DNA of 64,000 nucleotides. Source: Helicoverpa zea. Its lineage: Eukaryota; Arthropoda; Insecta; Lepidoptera; Noctuidae. Numbering within the stretch: the first letter of the stretch is position 1; every line of letters begins with the position of its first letter. Below the pieces are notes generated by a model. That model had not been told where the DNA came from, did not search any database, and worked only from the letters and a program-made list of their open reading frames with translations. Position numbers and translations under genes: made by a program. Location of the stretch: assembly GCF_022581195.2 (NCBI RefSeq), contig NC_061470.1, positions 2,356,001 through 2,420,000 of the forward strand, in the 5' to 3' direction. Positions 9,533 through 19,604 of the stretch are shown piece after piece.

Positions 9533-10799
9533 TAAGAAATAAATGCTATTATTTTCTGTTCTATTCTGCTTGAATATGGGGGGTTTAAGGCGTATATTTA
9601 CATGTTAAATACTTTAAAAAATAATTGTAATGGAATCATTCCAATACTTGAGTCATCTTTTTTACGGGCTAGTCAATACCAGAACACTTTACCTCGCCTT
9701 AGGACTTAAATTTTTTGCTTTATTTGTGAACTTATTCATTTAAAACTATTAGGACATTTAATCGACAACCTTGGAATAAACGATTTCATAGACAGTTTCT
9801 TAAAAAAAAAACTATTTTAATATTTCTCTCTCATCCATTTTGTTTGTCTGTGACATTCAAATGATTAGAAGCATTGTTTTTCATATTAATCCTGTGTTTT
9901 TATCCACGAGCGGCACGTTTCGAAGCCTATGTCAGGCTTAGCATTGTAGCTCGCCTACCTTCAAATATGATACTACTGGATTATTTACTGAAGGTCTTTT
10001 GTGAATAATTGTTTTTTTTGTTTGAAGGAAGGTCACCTCGGTTGCCTTTCTCTGTAGATAAAGATACGCTGGTTAGGTATAGATTTTATATAATTTCCAT
10101 CCTGAAAGTTAGATACTAAAATTGAAAACATGAAAAAAAATATAAGTCAACGTGGCAGCTACTTAGGTATACATTTTATGTATTTTTTACTTTCTTAGTG
10201 CGGTAGGTCGGGCCGTTATTGTTTTGTGGGTTTTAAGAAACTTTCAAAAGGCAGCCTGGTGTTTACACCGCCGTGTCTGAGAGGGCATTTAAAGCGGGCT
10301 TTTACCCAATCTTTGTAAAATAACATGCCAAGGAAAGGCAGGAAAAAGGCTTGTTAGGGGATTGACCTGTAGAGTGATCCTCGATCAGAAGAATATATCT
10401 CAATTGAGTATAAGAATTGCAAAGATTTTAAATTAATTACTAACTATATTTCCTACAAGCAATAACATCACTAAGATTACCCACTTTCGCAACCCCCTCA
10501 ATAACAACAAATTCTATTTCCATTACCCACTTAAAATTCTGGCCACCCAATAGAGGCGTGAACATGGATCGTTTCGGCTTCATCTGCATGCGGTGGCTTG
10601 ATTACCTCCCAACTTAATAGGATTACTTGTAATCAAGTGTAATTAAGTTAAAACCTATTCCCCTTATTGTAGCCTGTGGTTCACGTTAGTGTGGCTTGCT
10701 TGCAAAGGCTATTGTTCGTAGAGGTAGATGGTAGATCGTTTTAGATTTGGAATTATAACTATATAGCTAATACTGACCAAAAAAATGCAAAAACTATCT
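9533..10799. other. no gene recognised
   Basis: AT-rich unique sequence. The first copy of a SINE target duplication (CAAAAACTATCT) closes the stretch at 10788-10799. Confidence 0.5.
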
Positions 10800-11184
10800 C
10801 ATCCTCCGAGCCTTTTTCCCAATCATGTTGGGGTCGGCTTCCAGTCTAACCGGATTCAGCTGAGTACCAGTGCTTTACAAGAAGCGACTGCCTATCTGAC
10901 CTCCTCAACCCAGTTACCCGGGCAACCCGATACCCCTTGGTTAGACTGGTGTCAGACTTACTGGCTTCTGACTACCCGTAACGACTGCCAAAACGATGTT
11001 CAATGACAGCCGGGACCTACGGTTTAACGTGCCATCCGAAACACAGCCAATGGTGTCTAAGGTATACTTAGAAAGTACATACAGACTTAGAAAAGTTGCA
11101 TTGGTACTTGCCTGACCTGGGATCGAACCCGCGCCCTCATACTTGAGAGATTGGTCCTTTACCCACTAGGCCACCACGACTCTT
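10800..11184 (-). mobile_element. tRNA-derived SINE, family B, full-length copy
   Basis: Minus strand: TGGCCTAGTGG (A box) and GGTTCGATCCC (B box) head the element. The body contains GTTTCGGATGGCACGTTAAA, GGCAGTCG and GTTAGACTGGAAGCCGACCC. It ends with CTCGGAGGATGAG. A perfect 12-bp duplication CAAAAACTATCT flanks it (10788-10799 and 11185-11196). About 15 other copies in the window are mostly 5'-truncated, lacking the tRNA head. Confidence 0.92.
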
Positions 11185-11196
11185 CAAAAACTATCT

Positions 11197-11508
11197 ATAG
11201 TAGAATAATAAACAAGGATTTTTTGGTTGCTATTTGTTTGTACCATAGAGGCTACGAAACTTCTAAATCGTATTTTTGGAGAGCTACACTCTACCCAAGT
11301 AATATAGGCTATATTTTATCCTGGTACGGGCAGTAGGTCTCGCGGGATGGGGGAGAAACTGCGGTAAACGGCTACTATGATATACATGTGTGATACAACA
11401 TTAGATATATGCTTGTATTGACAGAATCAGTCCTGGCCTTAGCAATTGGAATAACAAATAGACCAATGATGATTGCCCATCATTCCTCACCTTAGTGACT
11501 CAAAGCCA
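11197..11508. other. decayed Helitron-like remnant and spacer
   Basis: At about 11255-11376, CTATATTTTATCCTGGTACG, GGGCAGTAGGTCTCGCGGGA and GAAACTGCGGTAAACGGCTA resemble the 3' half of the short Helitrons. No gene. Confidence 0.5.
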
Positions 11509-11516
11509 TGGAGAAC

Positions 11517-11799
11517 AAAATTACTAGCGGAGGTGCCATAACGGAAAATTGCCTAAAAAAGGCGAGTCAAAATGCGAGTGAGTGAGGTACAAAGAACGTT
11601 ACTGTTGTCGCCCTTATCTTCTTTGGAACTGACCATTTTCTGTAATACCAAAAATTGTTGACAGATGTCGCAAAGAACTCGAACGCCTCGCTAGTTCACT
11701 CGTAACTGATCGTTTCGGCCATGCCCACCGTACGCATTTGACCTAGAAGAAGGCCTGACCTACTGTATTATGGCATCTTCGCTCTCTCCTTACTCCGTG
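11517..11799 (+). mobile_element. hAT-like MITE (CATGGAG family), copy 2
   Basis: It runs from CATGGAGAACAAAATTACTA to CTCCTTACTCCGTG and is flanked by a perfect 8-bp duplication CTCAAAGC (11509-11516 and 11800-11807). This copy fixes the family's borders and its 8-bp duplication. Confidence 0.88.
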
Positions 11800-12051
11800 C
11801 TCAAAGCTCAAACCGAGTTCGATTCAAATCGATAGCACCATCGCACTAAATCGATTCGGAACAATCGAGAACAGCTTTTAATTGGATTAAACATACCCTT
11901 TGTTGGTGCGTTCGTTACCGCTAGAGTAATTAAGTTAGTGCTGTCTCGAAGTTTAATACATTCGAGTATTGGGCGTTTGGATGTGTGAGTGTATAGGTGT
12001 ATGTGTGTGATTAGGGTGGATGTCTCTGTGTGGGCGTCGATTGCCTTACTA

Positions 12052-12278
12052 TAGTTCGGCCATTCAGAGAATGCGTTCCTGACACGTCGCGATTGAACTG
12101 ACGACGTAACTACATTCATTGATTATTGATATAATAATGTTGTTTTAATGCTCCTCAATTGTTAAAACGGTAAACAACCAGCAAAAATATTTTTATCGTA
12201 ACTGCAACGCCATTGCAAAGTTACGTCGTCAGTTCAATCGCGACGTGTCAGGAACGCATTCTCTGAATGGCCGAACTA
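12052..12278. mobile_element. 227-bp MITE with perfect 59-bp inverted ends, copy 2
   Basis: Base for base the reverse complement of the copy at 1238-1464, with TA on both flanks (12050-12051 and 12279-12280). Identity over all 227 bases means the two were mobilised recently or converted. Confidence 0.92.
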
Positions 12279-12726
12279 TAATGGGTTGAAGTTTGAGAAA
12301 CTATTTCTACGTCTATTTTGACTTGCTCGAATAAAAAGTTAAGACATCTTTAACCGTCTTAGTGAGTGAATTTCGTGTTATTTCATGTTAGCTGTTATAT
12401 CGTGCAAGCGTCACAAAAAGAAGACTTTAGTATTAATTAATACCAGCCTAAGAATTGGGCACTAATAGGTACCTAGCTACATTTTTTTAAACTGATGAAA
12501 AAAACAGGAGTATTTTGAAGGATGAGAACAAAAAAAATATTCTAATAAAGCAAAATATAAACCAAGAAGTAAACAAGTGAACACACCATTACATGATTCT
12601 ACAACAAAAGCCAGCCAAAAAAATCCAGTATTTTGCCCCAAAACCAACAATTTCGCGTCGTAAGCATTACCCAAAAAATTTGCCCAGAAAAAAATACGAA
12701 AATCGTACACTTTCGAGCAGAAAAAA
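12279..12726. other. no gene recognised
   Basis: AT-rich sequence up to the border of a large inverted-repeat element. Confidence 0.5.
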
Positions 12727-13795
12727 CATGTCCATCAGGATTGAGGAGCCACTTTTTGTATCTTAATGAAATTTTGTACTTATTTAGTAGTAAGTTAAAA
12801 AGTATTGTAGGCTCAATCTTGGAATTTGTAGTATAATAGTTCAAAAGTTATATGAACACAAAGGTGGCTCCTCAATCTAAATATTTGGACTGAGGAGCCA
12901 CGTTGGAACACAGAAAGTATACGATGTACATTCTTGAAAATTTTGTATGATTTAGTAGTAATTGAGCGCAATTAGTACTAAAAATTTAATTCCACTACCT
13001 TTAATATTTAAGAAGATACAATACTTTTAATGTGGCACCTTAACCCATACAATGAAAGTGTGAATTCCCATGAATCGTAAGTGGCAAATTCAAATTACAC
13101 CCCATAAACATTTAGTAGTAAGTGTGCCTGAATTTGTAGTACATAAACAAAGTAGCAAAACTGAGTGAATTTTGTAAAAAAACGTATTTTAAGTGGCTCC
13201 TCAATCCTGACGTTTCTGAAATGAGAAAATGCTTGAGTTACCTGAAATCGGTATGGAATAAAAAAAATAAAGACACTAACATTTAGTATAAATTTCTACT
13301 AAATATACATGCACAAATGAAAATTGTATGTATTCAATATCTGATAAAAAATCATCTTTTCCATATTCCTTAGGACGTCGCCATTAAGGGTGACCATGTA
13401 ATATGAATAAAAATCAGGATAAATAGGTAGTTCTCAGCTTTGCCGCCAATTTTTTATTAAACCTCTGTAGGCAAACACATTTATGGCTATTCCGCCTCTT
13501 GAATGACAAAATATTATTGGGTAAATACAAAAGTATTTAATAACCTTACATAATAAAGTACCTATTTAATAAACTTGCTTTGTCATTCTACATTGCTGGA
13601 GCGGTGTAATGTTCCAAATTCAAAAAACGCGCCTGTTTTTTTTTGCCCTTTATAGGGCAGGCTAAAGTGTTACGACCATACTGCCTAGTATTTCGTAGTG
13701 GCAATGGATTTGATTTTCATTGTCCGTAAATTCGATACTTCGTATTTTTTTTTAATAATGATAGCATTACATATGAAACATATTTGCTGCGTTGT

Positions 13796-14240
13796 TGTAA
13801 CCGACTTCAAAAAAAAGGAGCGGGTTCTCAAGTCACTAGTTATTTTCTTTGTTACTCGCTACCTCGAAGACGCCTGGACCGAAATGATTTTTTTTTCTTT
13901 CTACTCGCAGTTTTGTCCCATAGCTAACAGGTTATTCGTGATATGACTATGAAGGTTTGGATCTTACTTGATGATGGAGGCGACAGAAAATCAAGGGAAC
14001 TCCGTATCGGTATATAGCAACTGCCAAATGTTTGGGATCATTGGCTTCGTATTAACGAGATCTTTACACCGAAATATGTTATGAGTACCATATCAGACCT
14101 GACAATGAAGACAAAGTGCGTTAAGGGAACTCCTTAACGGTTGATAGCAGCTACCTTGTGTTAGGCCATATTTTATTTATTTTGGTAAAGAGTTTCCACA
14201 ACTGCCACTAAGGGTACTTAAAATACACTTTTTTGCAAAA
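13796..14240 (+). mobile_element. AACCGACTTC-family repeat, diverged copy 2
   Basis: It starts AACCGACTTCAAAAAAAAGG and continues through two decayed tandem units with TGATGATGGAGG and CAAGGGAACTCC. It has no terminal hairpin and sits inside the middle of the 3.0-kb inverted-arm element. Confidence 0.6.
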
Positions 14241-14314
14241 AAAGCGGGCACCTATGTTAAATCTTGGTTTTAAGAACTTTATGTTTCAAAAGGTTTTAAT
14301 GACTAGAATATATT

Positions 14315-14573
14315 AAATAATGTCGGGACACCTTTTTCACATACGGTCGGTTAGCCCCATGGTAAGTTATTTATTAACTTGTGTTATGGGTGCTAACACA
14401 ACTGATAAACTACATATAGCTACATATATACTTATTTATAAATACATATCATAACATCCAGACCACGGCCAACAAGCATGCTTATCACACAAATGTCGAC
14501 CGAACCGGGAATCGAACCCGGGACCTCAGGTTCGGCGGTCCGGCATGATGACCATTGCGCCATCGAGGTCGTC
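14315..14573 (-). mobile_element. tRNA-derived SINE, family A, copy 2 (uninterrupted)
   Basis: It aligns with the copy at 1.15-1.64 kb but lacks the MITE: GGGTGCTAACACAACTG is continuous here. The minus-strand tRNA-like head retains the A box TGGCGCAATGG and the B box GGTTCGATTCC. Confidence 0.88.
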
Positions 14574-14933
14574 AAAATATTACTAGCATCAAAAGGTTTT
14601 GCCAAGCATGTGTATCTATTCTTAATTTTAATTTTGGAGAATTGCTAAGTAAGTTGTTAAAACCTTGTTCTTAATTTCTTAATTTCTAGTAGAAATTTTT
14701 TCGGTGTTTTGAATAGCAAGTTTTCCAAGTGATGTTCAGGAAACTGATACTGCAGTTTTAATAACTGATTGATGAACATTTTTGTTACATCAAAACATTT
14801 TAGAAAAATCATGCACATTTAGTAAAATTGACAGCTGTACTAAATGAGAATAAGATCATACAGCACGACGATTGACGACAAATTATTAGAGATAAAAAAT
14901 AATAAAGAATATAAAAAAAATTGGCGGCAAAGC

Positions 14934-15014
14934 TTCTTCTTCTTTCGTGTCGATGACATGTCATATATTGAGACTACACTATGTCAGCCCAATATGCCGC
15001 CACAGCGAGAGCAC
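14934..15014 (-). mobile_element. 81-bp short retroposed insert with 11-bp duplication
   Basis: GGCGGCAAAGC stands on both sides (14923-14933 and 15015-15025). The insert begins with TTCTTCTTC on the plus strand, that is, a GAA tail on the minus strand. The opposite arm of the host element lacks it. A similar sequence occurs at 26.7 kb. Confidence 0.8.
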
Positions 15015-15730
15015 GGCGGCAAAGCTGAGAGCTATTTATCCTGATGTTCTTCATATTACATGGTCACCCTTAATGGCGACGTCCTAAGGAATATGGAAAA
15101 GATGATTTTTTATCAGATATTGAATACATACAATTTTCATTTGTGCATGTATATTTAGTAGAAATTTATACTAAATGTTAGTGTCTTTATTTTTTTTATT
15201 CCATTCCGATTTCAGGTAACTCAAGCATTTTCTCATTTCAGAAACGTCAGGATTGAGGAGCCACTTAAAATACGTTTTTTTACAAAATTCACTCAGTTTT
15301 GCTACTTTGTTTATGTACTACAAATTCAGGTACACTTACTACTAAATGTTTATGGGGTGTAATTTGAATTTGCCACTTACGATTCATGGGAATTCACACT
15401 TTCATTGTATGGGTTAAGGTGCCACATTAAAAGTATTGTATCTTCTTAAATATTAAAGGTAGTGGAATTAAATTTTTAGTACTAATTGCGCTCAATTACT
15501 ACTAAATCATACAAAATTTTCAAGAATGTACATCGTATACTTTCTGTGTTCCAACGTGGCTCCTCAGTCCAAATATTTAGATTGAGGAGCCACCTTTGTG
15601 TTCATATAACTTTTGAACTATTATACTACAAATTCCAAGATTGAGCCTACAATACTTTTTAACTTACTACTAAATAAGTACAAAATTTCATTAAGATACA
15701 AAAAGTGGCTCCTCAATCCTGATGGACATG

Positions 15731-17134
15731 AAAAAACTGCACAGCGAAAACTGCGTCAGTGTAAAAAAAAGTGGACAGCTTAATTAAAAGCGCTTTGAGC
15801 CAAATTTGGAACGATTGAATGAAGTCATTATTTCTTTTTTGCAAAGAAAAAATATCGCTTTTGAGTGAACGTGGAAAATCAGATCGTTGGGTTTTCTTGT
15901 TTCTAGAAATTGGCAGCTTTTCAGTGGTTATTTTTTACGTTTTTTTTTTTCACTTTGTGACTAATTCAGGATAATTCAGGAGTAATGTTTCACATGAGAA
16001 AAAATACATTTTAATATTTTGGAAAAAAAATGAATTCATAATTTCGCAATTAATTACAAAATAATTATACTAAAAACTGATTAATTATTATTAAAACATG
16101 TACAAAAAGGTTTCATTAGACATTTTATTAATATTAAAATTAATTTATGACGTTTGGTCATAAATTAATTTTTTTATTTTAAATTTTCATGAGTTTACTT
16201 CTGAAATGAATTTGTAATTACATTTTTTTTAAACAAAATGTGAAAATTTCGTATAAATTATAATTATAAATTTTAATGAATAATTTAATGGTTGACCCAT
16301 CAAAGTCATTCAAATGTTATATATTTACAGACGGACTCTCAATATTAGTTTTTAATCCTAATTCCAAGCTGATTTAATAAAAAAAGTTTTCCATACTATA
16401 TTTACTTAGAAGATGTTTTTTATTTGATTTTTCAGTATGTATACCGTATGTAGAAAATAAAACAAGTCTCTTAATCCGTTTTGGAAAAACTGGGGTGAAA
16501 TTATATCGGGTGTGTCGTACCTAATCATAAAATCCTATCTAAATTCTATGGCAAATTGTAAAAAAAAAATAACTTAATCTATTCAGTGGTTTTGCCACAG
16601 GAGTCATAATTTACAGTTTCATAATTTACAACATCATGTGTAAAGCAGAGATAAAGTTAGGAGTATTGAATGTTTTGACTAGTTTACAGCTGTCAGTTTT
16701 CAAGGGAGAATTTAATTTGTTTTTAATGACTTATATGGTGTTCTAGTTCTCGCACATTTTTATTCTATTAACTTTGTTTGAATTTTTTTTTACGTATTTT
16801 TTTTTTGTTCTCATCGACTTTATTAAACAGTAGTATATTAAAGATTTAATTTAATGTGACTAGGTACGACAGACTCGATATAAATATGTCACCTTTCGTA
16901 GACAAGTATATAAATACTAAATACTAAGAATATAATAAGCTGATTATGTAAATCAGTTATTGCTTAGCTAGCTACGAGGATTATGGGCTGCTACGGCGTA
17001 GCGCTACGGCATAGTGACGTAGCAAATGCGTATCTTAGTGTTACCATTTTCAGGTTAATGTATGTTTAAAATGTTGAAGCTATTGTGTGATTTGTATTTG
17101 TCACTAGACGATGATTCTATCTGCTTGAGCCTAA
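15731..17134. other. AT-rich region with small palindromes
   Basis: It holds a 16-bp-arm palindrome around 16133-16170 (AATTAATTTATGAC with its complement). At 16985-17022 there is a CTACGGCGTAGC-type palindrome cluster. No gene. Confidence 0.5.
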
Positions 17135-17524
17135 GGGTGCGTCCACATCTGGCGAATGCGCCGCGAATGCGCAGCACGCGAGCCGATCGCGAGCTGCGCG
17201 CGTGCATTTTTGTTCGTGCGCCGCTCCTGCGCCGCCCGCGCGCAGCTCGCGCGCGACCTAAGCGCCGCACGCGAGCGGCGCGCAGGCGGCGCGCGACGTC
17301 TGCCAACTTCGATAGTACTGAGCCAATATACGGAACTGTAAGGGCGAGAACTGATTGCGCGCAGATCGCGCGCCGCTCGCGCGCTCTATACGAGCCTTGC
17401 GTGAGTTGCGCTAAAGAGGCGCACCGAACTATTGCAGTGACTGCACGCGCGCAGCTCGCGGACAGCTCGCGATCGGCTCGCGTGCTGCGCATTCGCGGCG
17501 CATTCGCCAGATGTGGACGCACCC
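17135..17524. mobile_element. 390-bp GC-rich MITE with TAA duplication
   Basis: It starts GGGTGCGTCCACATCTGGCG and ends with the complement; the inverted ends run about 63 bp. TAA flanks both sides (17132-17134 and 17525-17527), fitting PIF/Harbinger. The interior is dense in GCGCGC words, so long open frames on both strands are composition artefacts. GATGATTCTATCT outside the left end is repeated inverted outside the right end. Confidence 0.85.
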
Positions 17525-17527
17525 TAA

Positions 17528-19072
17528 GATAGAATCATCTTTCTAAATTCTATCATTGAATATTTTTATTAATATCTTCTAAAATTGTATATAATCTTTA
17601 CAAAAAGGAACTTTTTTAGGCATTTCTAACTACAGTTATTTTTATTTAATTACGTCAAATCAATGTAACCCCCGAAATATTTAACTAAAGTGTAGAATAG
17701 GCACAAACGTACAGCCTTACATCCCCACATTAAGGCCTAGACTACATACACATTAGAAGTTGCTTCGACCTTGATCGTGACTTCACGTTATCTCTTTAAT
17801 CAGACCCAGTTGGCTCAGTTTGTCATCGTTAGTGTGACGCGGGCCTTAATCGCGAGTGTGTGCCCCGCCTTAGTTACCTATTAGACGGTAGGAGTTAGAC
17901 CGGTTTCAGACTGTACGCGTGTAAAATTATAAATGATGTTTTTTGAAGCGGGAGTGATAATAGTGTGAATATTCTTATTCCAAACTCGGAACTTTTATGA
18001 ATATTTACTCGTTCATGAATGTTCGATTAAGCGTTCCTATTTAAAACATAAATATTGAGTCATTAACCTTTTCCATGCATTTAATACGTTAAATTCAAAT
18101 AAGAATAATTATAATATTATAACACACTTAATAATATTATAACACACATACCAGTTCATGAGTACGGGCGACAAGTTTTAAAGTGCAAAATATTGAAACA
18201 TCGCTGTCAATTATATTGATACGTGTACGCGCAGAAAAGATCCGCTGGTCTGTAACCGTCCTAACTTAGTTGTGGTTTAATCGCCAGTGTGTGCTCCGCC
18301 TAACTTAACTATTAGCTGCTGCGGATTAATGTTTGTACGTCTGAAGGCGTTCCTAGTTAATGTACAGGGTGCGTTTATTTAACAAAAGGAATTAATTGAT
18401 TTAGGACTTTTATTTTATTGTTTTTTTTTTTTGTAACGCGTAGAAAAGGGTAAATGGCTAATGGTTTCCGTTCTACATCCAAAAAAAATATGCGTTCCAC
18501 ATAAAAAAAAAAATGTATTCAAATACCTACACATAGAATAGGGTAAGTGTCTTATGGTTTAGATTTTATATGGAAATAAAAAGTTACACACTCCACATTA
18601 AAAATGTTCTACCCAAATAATCACGTATGTAGAATTCATGTCATTTCGATATTATTTTCGTGGTATCAAAATACAAAAAGTTAAGATAGCAATTAAAGTT
18701 ATCGATATAATTCACAAAAATCTTAGCAACACAGAAAAAAATTACATTCAAACTTTATCCATTTCAGTCATTTTCAACATATAAAACTCGAACCCCGACT
18801 CTCCCCTGTACACACACAAACCACAGCACCATCTAATCGGAATACCGCTATAAGACCGGGTTAACGAGACGCGTCCATTTTTGTCCGACCTCCCCTTCCC
18901 TACTTGATTAAAACACAGAATTGAGTTGCTCAACATTAGGGGTAGATCAATGGACCAAAATGTATTAGGATTTATCTCGCTTTCACTCATTGGAAACTGT
19001 AAGTTAGAAAAACTTTTTGGTTTGTACTGTCAGCCACAAAAGCATATGAAAACATTTAAAATTATATAAGAC
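17528..19072. other. no gene recognised
   Basis: AT-rich sequence with homopolymer runs. A slightly GC-richer patch near 18770-18990 has an 80-codon minus-strand frame with no recognisable family features. Confidence 0.5.
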
Positions 19073-19295
19073 ATCATCTGACTAGCCTTTTCCCAACTAC
19101 GTTGGGATCGGCGTAAAGTCTAGCCTGATGCAGAGTACCGGTGTTTTACGACGAGCGACTGCCTATCTGACCTCCTCAACCTAGTTACCCGGGCAAACCA
19201 ATACGCTTTGATAAGACTTCTAAAGATGCCAAACTCCTGCCAAATGTTCAAATGACAGCCGGGACCTATAATTTATCGTGCTTTCTGAAACATGG
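19073..19295 (-). mobile_element. SINE family B, truncated copy
   Basis: It begins CATCATCTGACTAGCC and has CAACTACGTTGGGATCGGCG, GAGCGACTGCCTATCTGACC and TGACAGCCGGGACCTA. The tRNA head is missing. Confidence 0.75.
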
Positions 19296-19344
19296 ACGAA
19301 CCTATCCGCGGTCTTCTGCCGTGATAGATGGGCTGCTTATAATA

Positions 19345-19604
19345 TTGTTAAAAAAAAAAAACCGGCCAAGTGCGTCGGACTCGCGCACGAAGGTTTCCGT
19401 ACCATTATTTAAAATGACGTTTGTTGTATGGGAGACCCTCAAAATATTTATGCTATTCTGGTTTTCAGTATTTGCTGTTATAGCGACAACAGAAATACAT
19501 CATCTGTGAAAATTTCAACCCTCTAACCATCACGGTGACAGACGGACGGAGCGAAAACAATAGGGTCCCGTTTTACTTTTTGGTTACGGAACCCTAAAAA
19601 CTAC
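19345..19604 (+). mobile_element. ACCGGCCAAGTGCG-family repeat, copy 1
   Basis: It opens ACCGGCCAAGTGCG, then TCGGACTCGCGCACGAAGG, and closes TTACGGAACCCTAAAAA. A GGTTTCCGTA near the start is the near complement of TTACGGAACC at the end. Two related copies lie at 47 kb. Its class is unknown to me; non-coding. Confidence 0.65.

Larger units (their letters stand above)
12727..15730. mobile_element. 3.0-kb element with inverted arms of about 0.73 kb
   Basis: The left arm 12727-13458 and right arm 14911-15730 are nearly identical inverted repeats; the right arm is longer only because of an 81-bp insert. Both ends read CATGTCCATCAGGATTGAGG inward. AAAAAA abuts both outer ends. GTGGCTCCTCAATC-type motifs recur four times in each arm. 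The 1.45-kb middle carries a SINE and an AACCGACTTC repeat and no transposase. It could be a foldback or long-inverted-end DNA transposon, or an inverted duplication. The sharp ends favour a transposon. Confidence 0.75.

Noticed and set aside
10785..11006. 73-codon frame with SHPPSLFPNHVGVGFQSNRIQ
   Set aside because: Antisense reading of SINE family B; the same peptide recurs at other SINE copies.
17055..17532. Overlapping open frames of about 155 codons on both strands
   Set aside because: They lie inside the GC-rich palindromic MITE; the arginine/alanine-rich translations are composition artefacts and mirror each other.
18748..18990. 80-codon minus-strand frame in GC-richer sequence
   Set aside because: No motif, signal or splice context; length is within chance.
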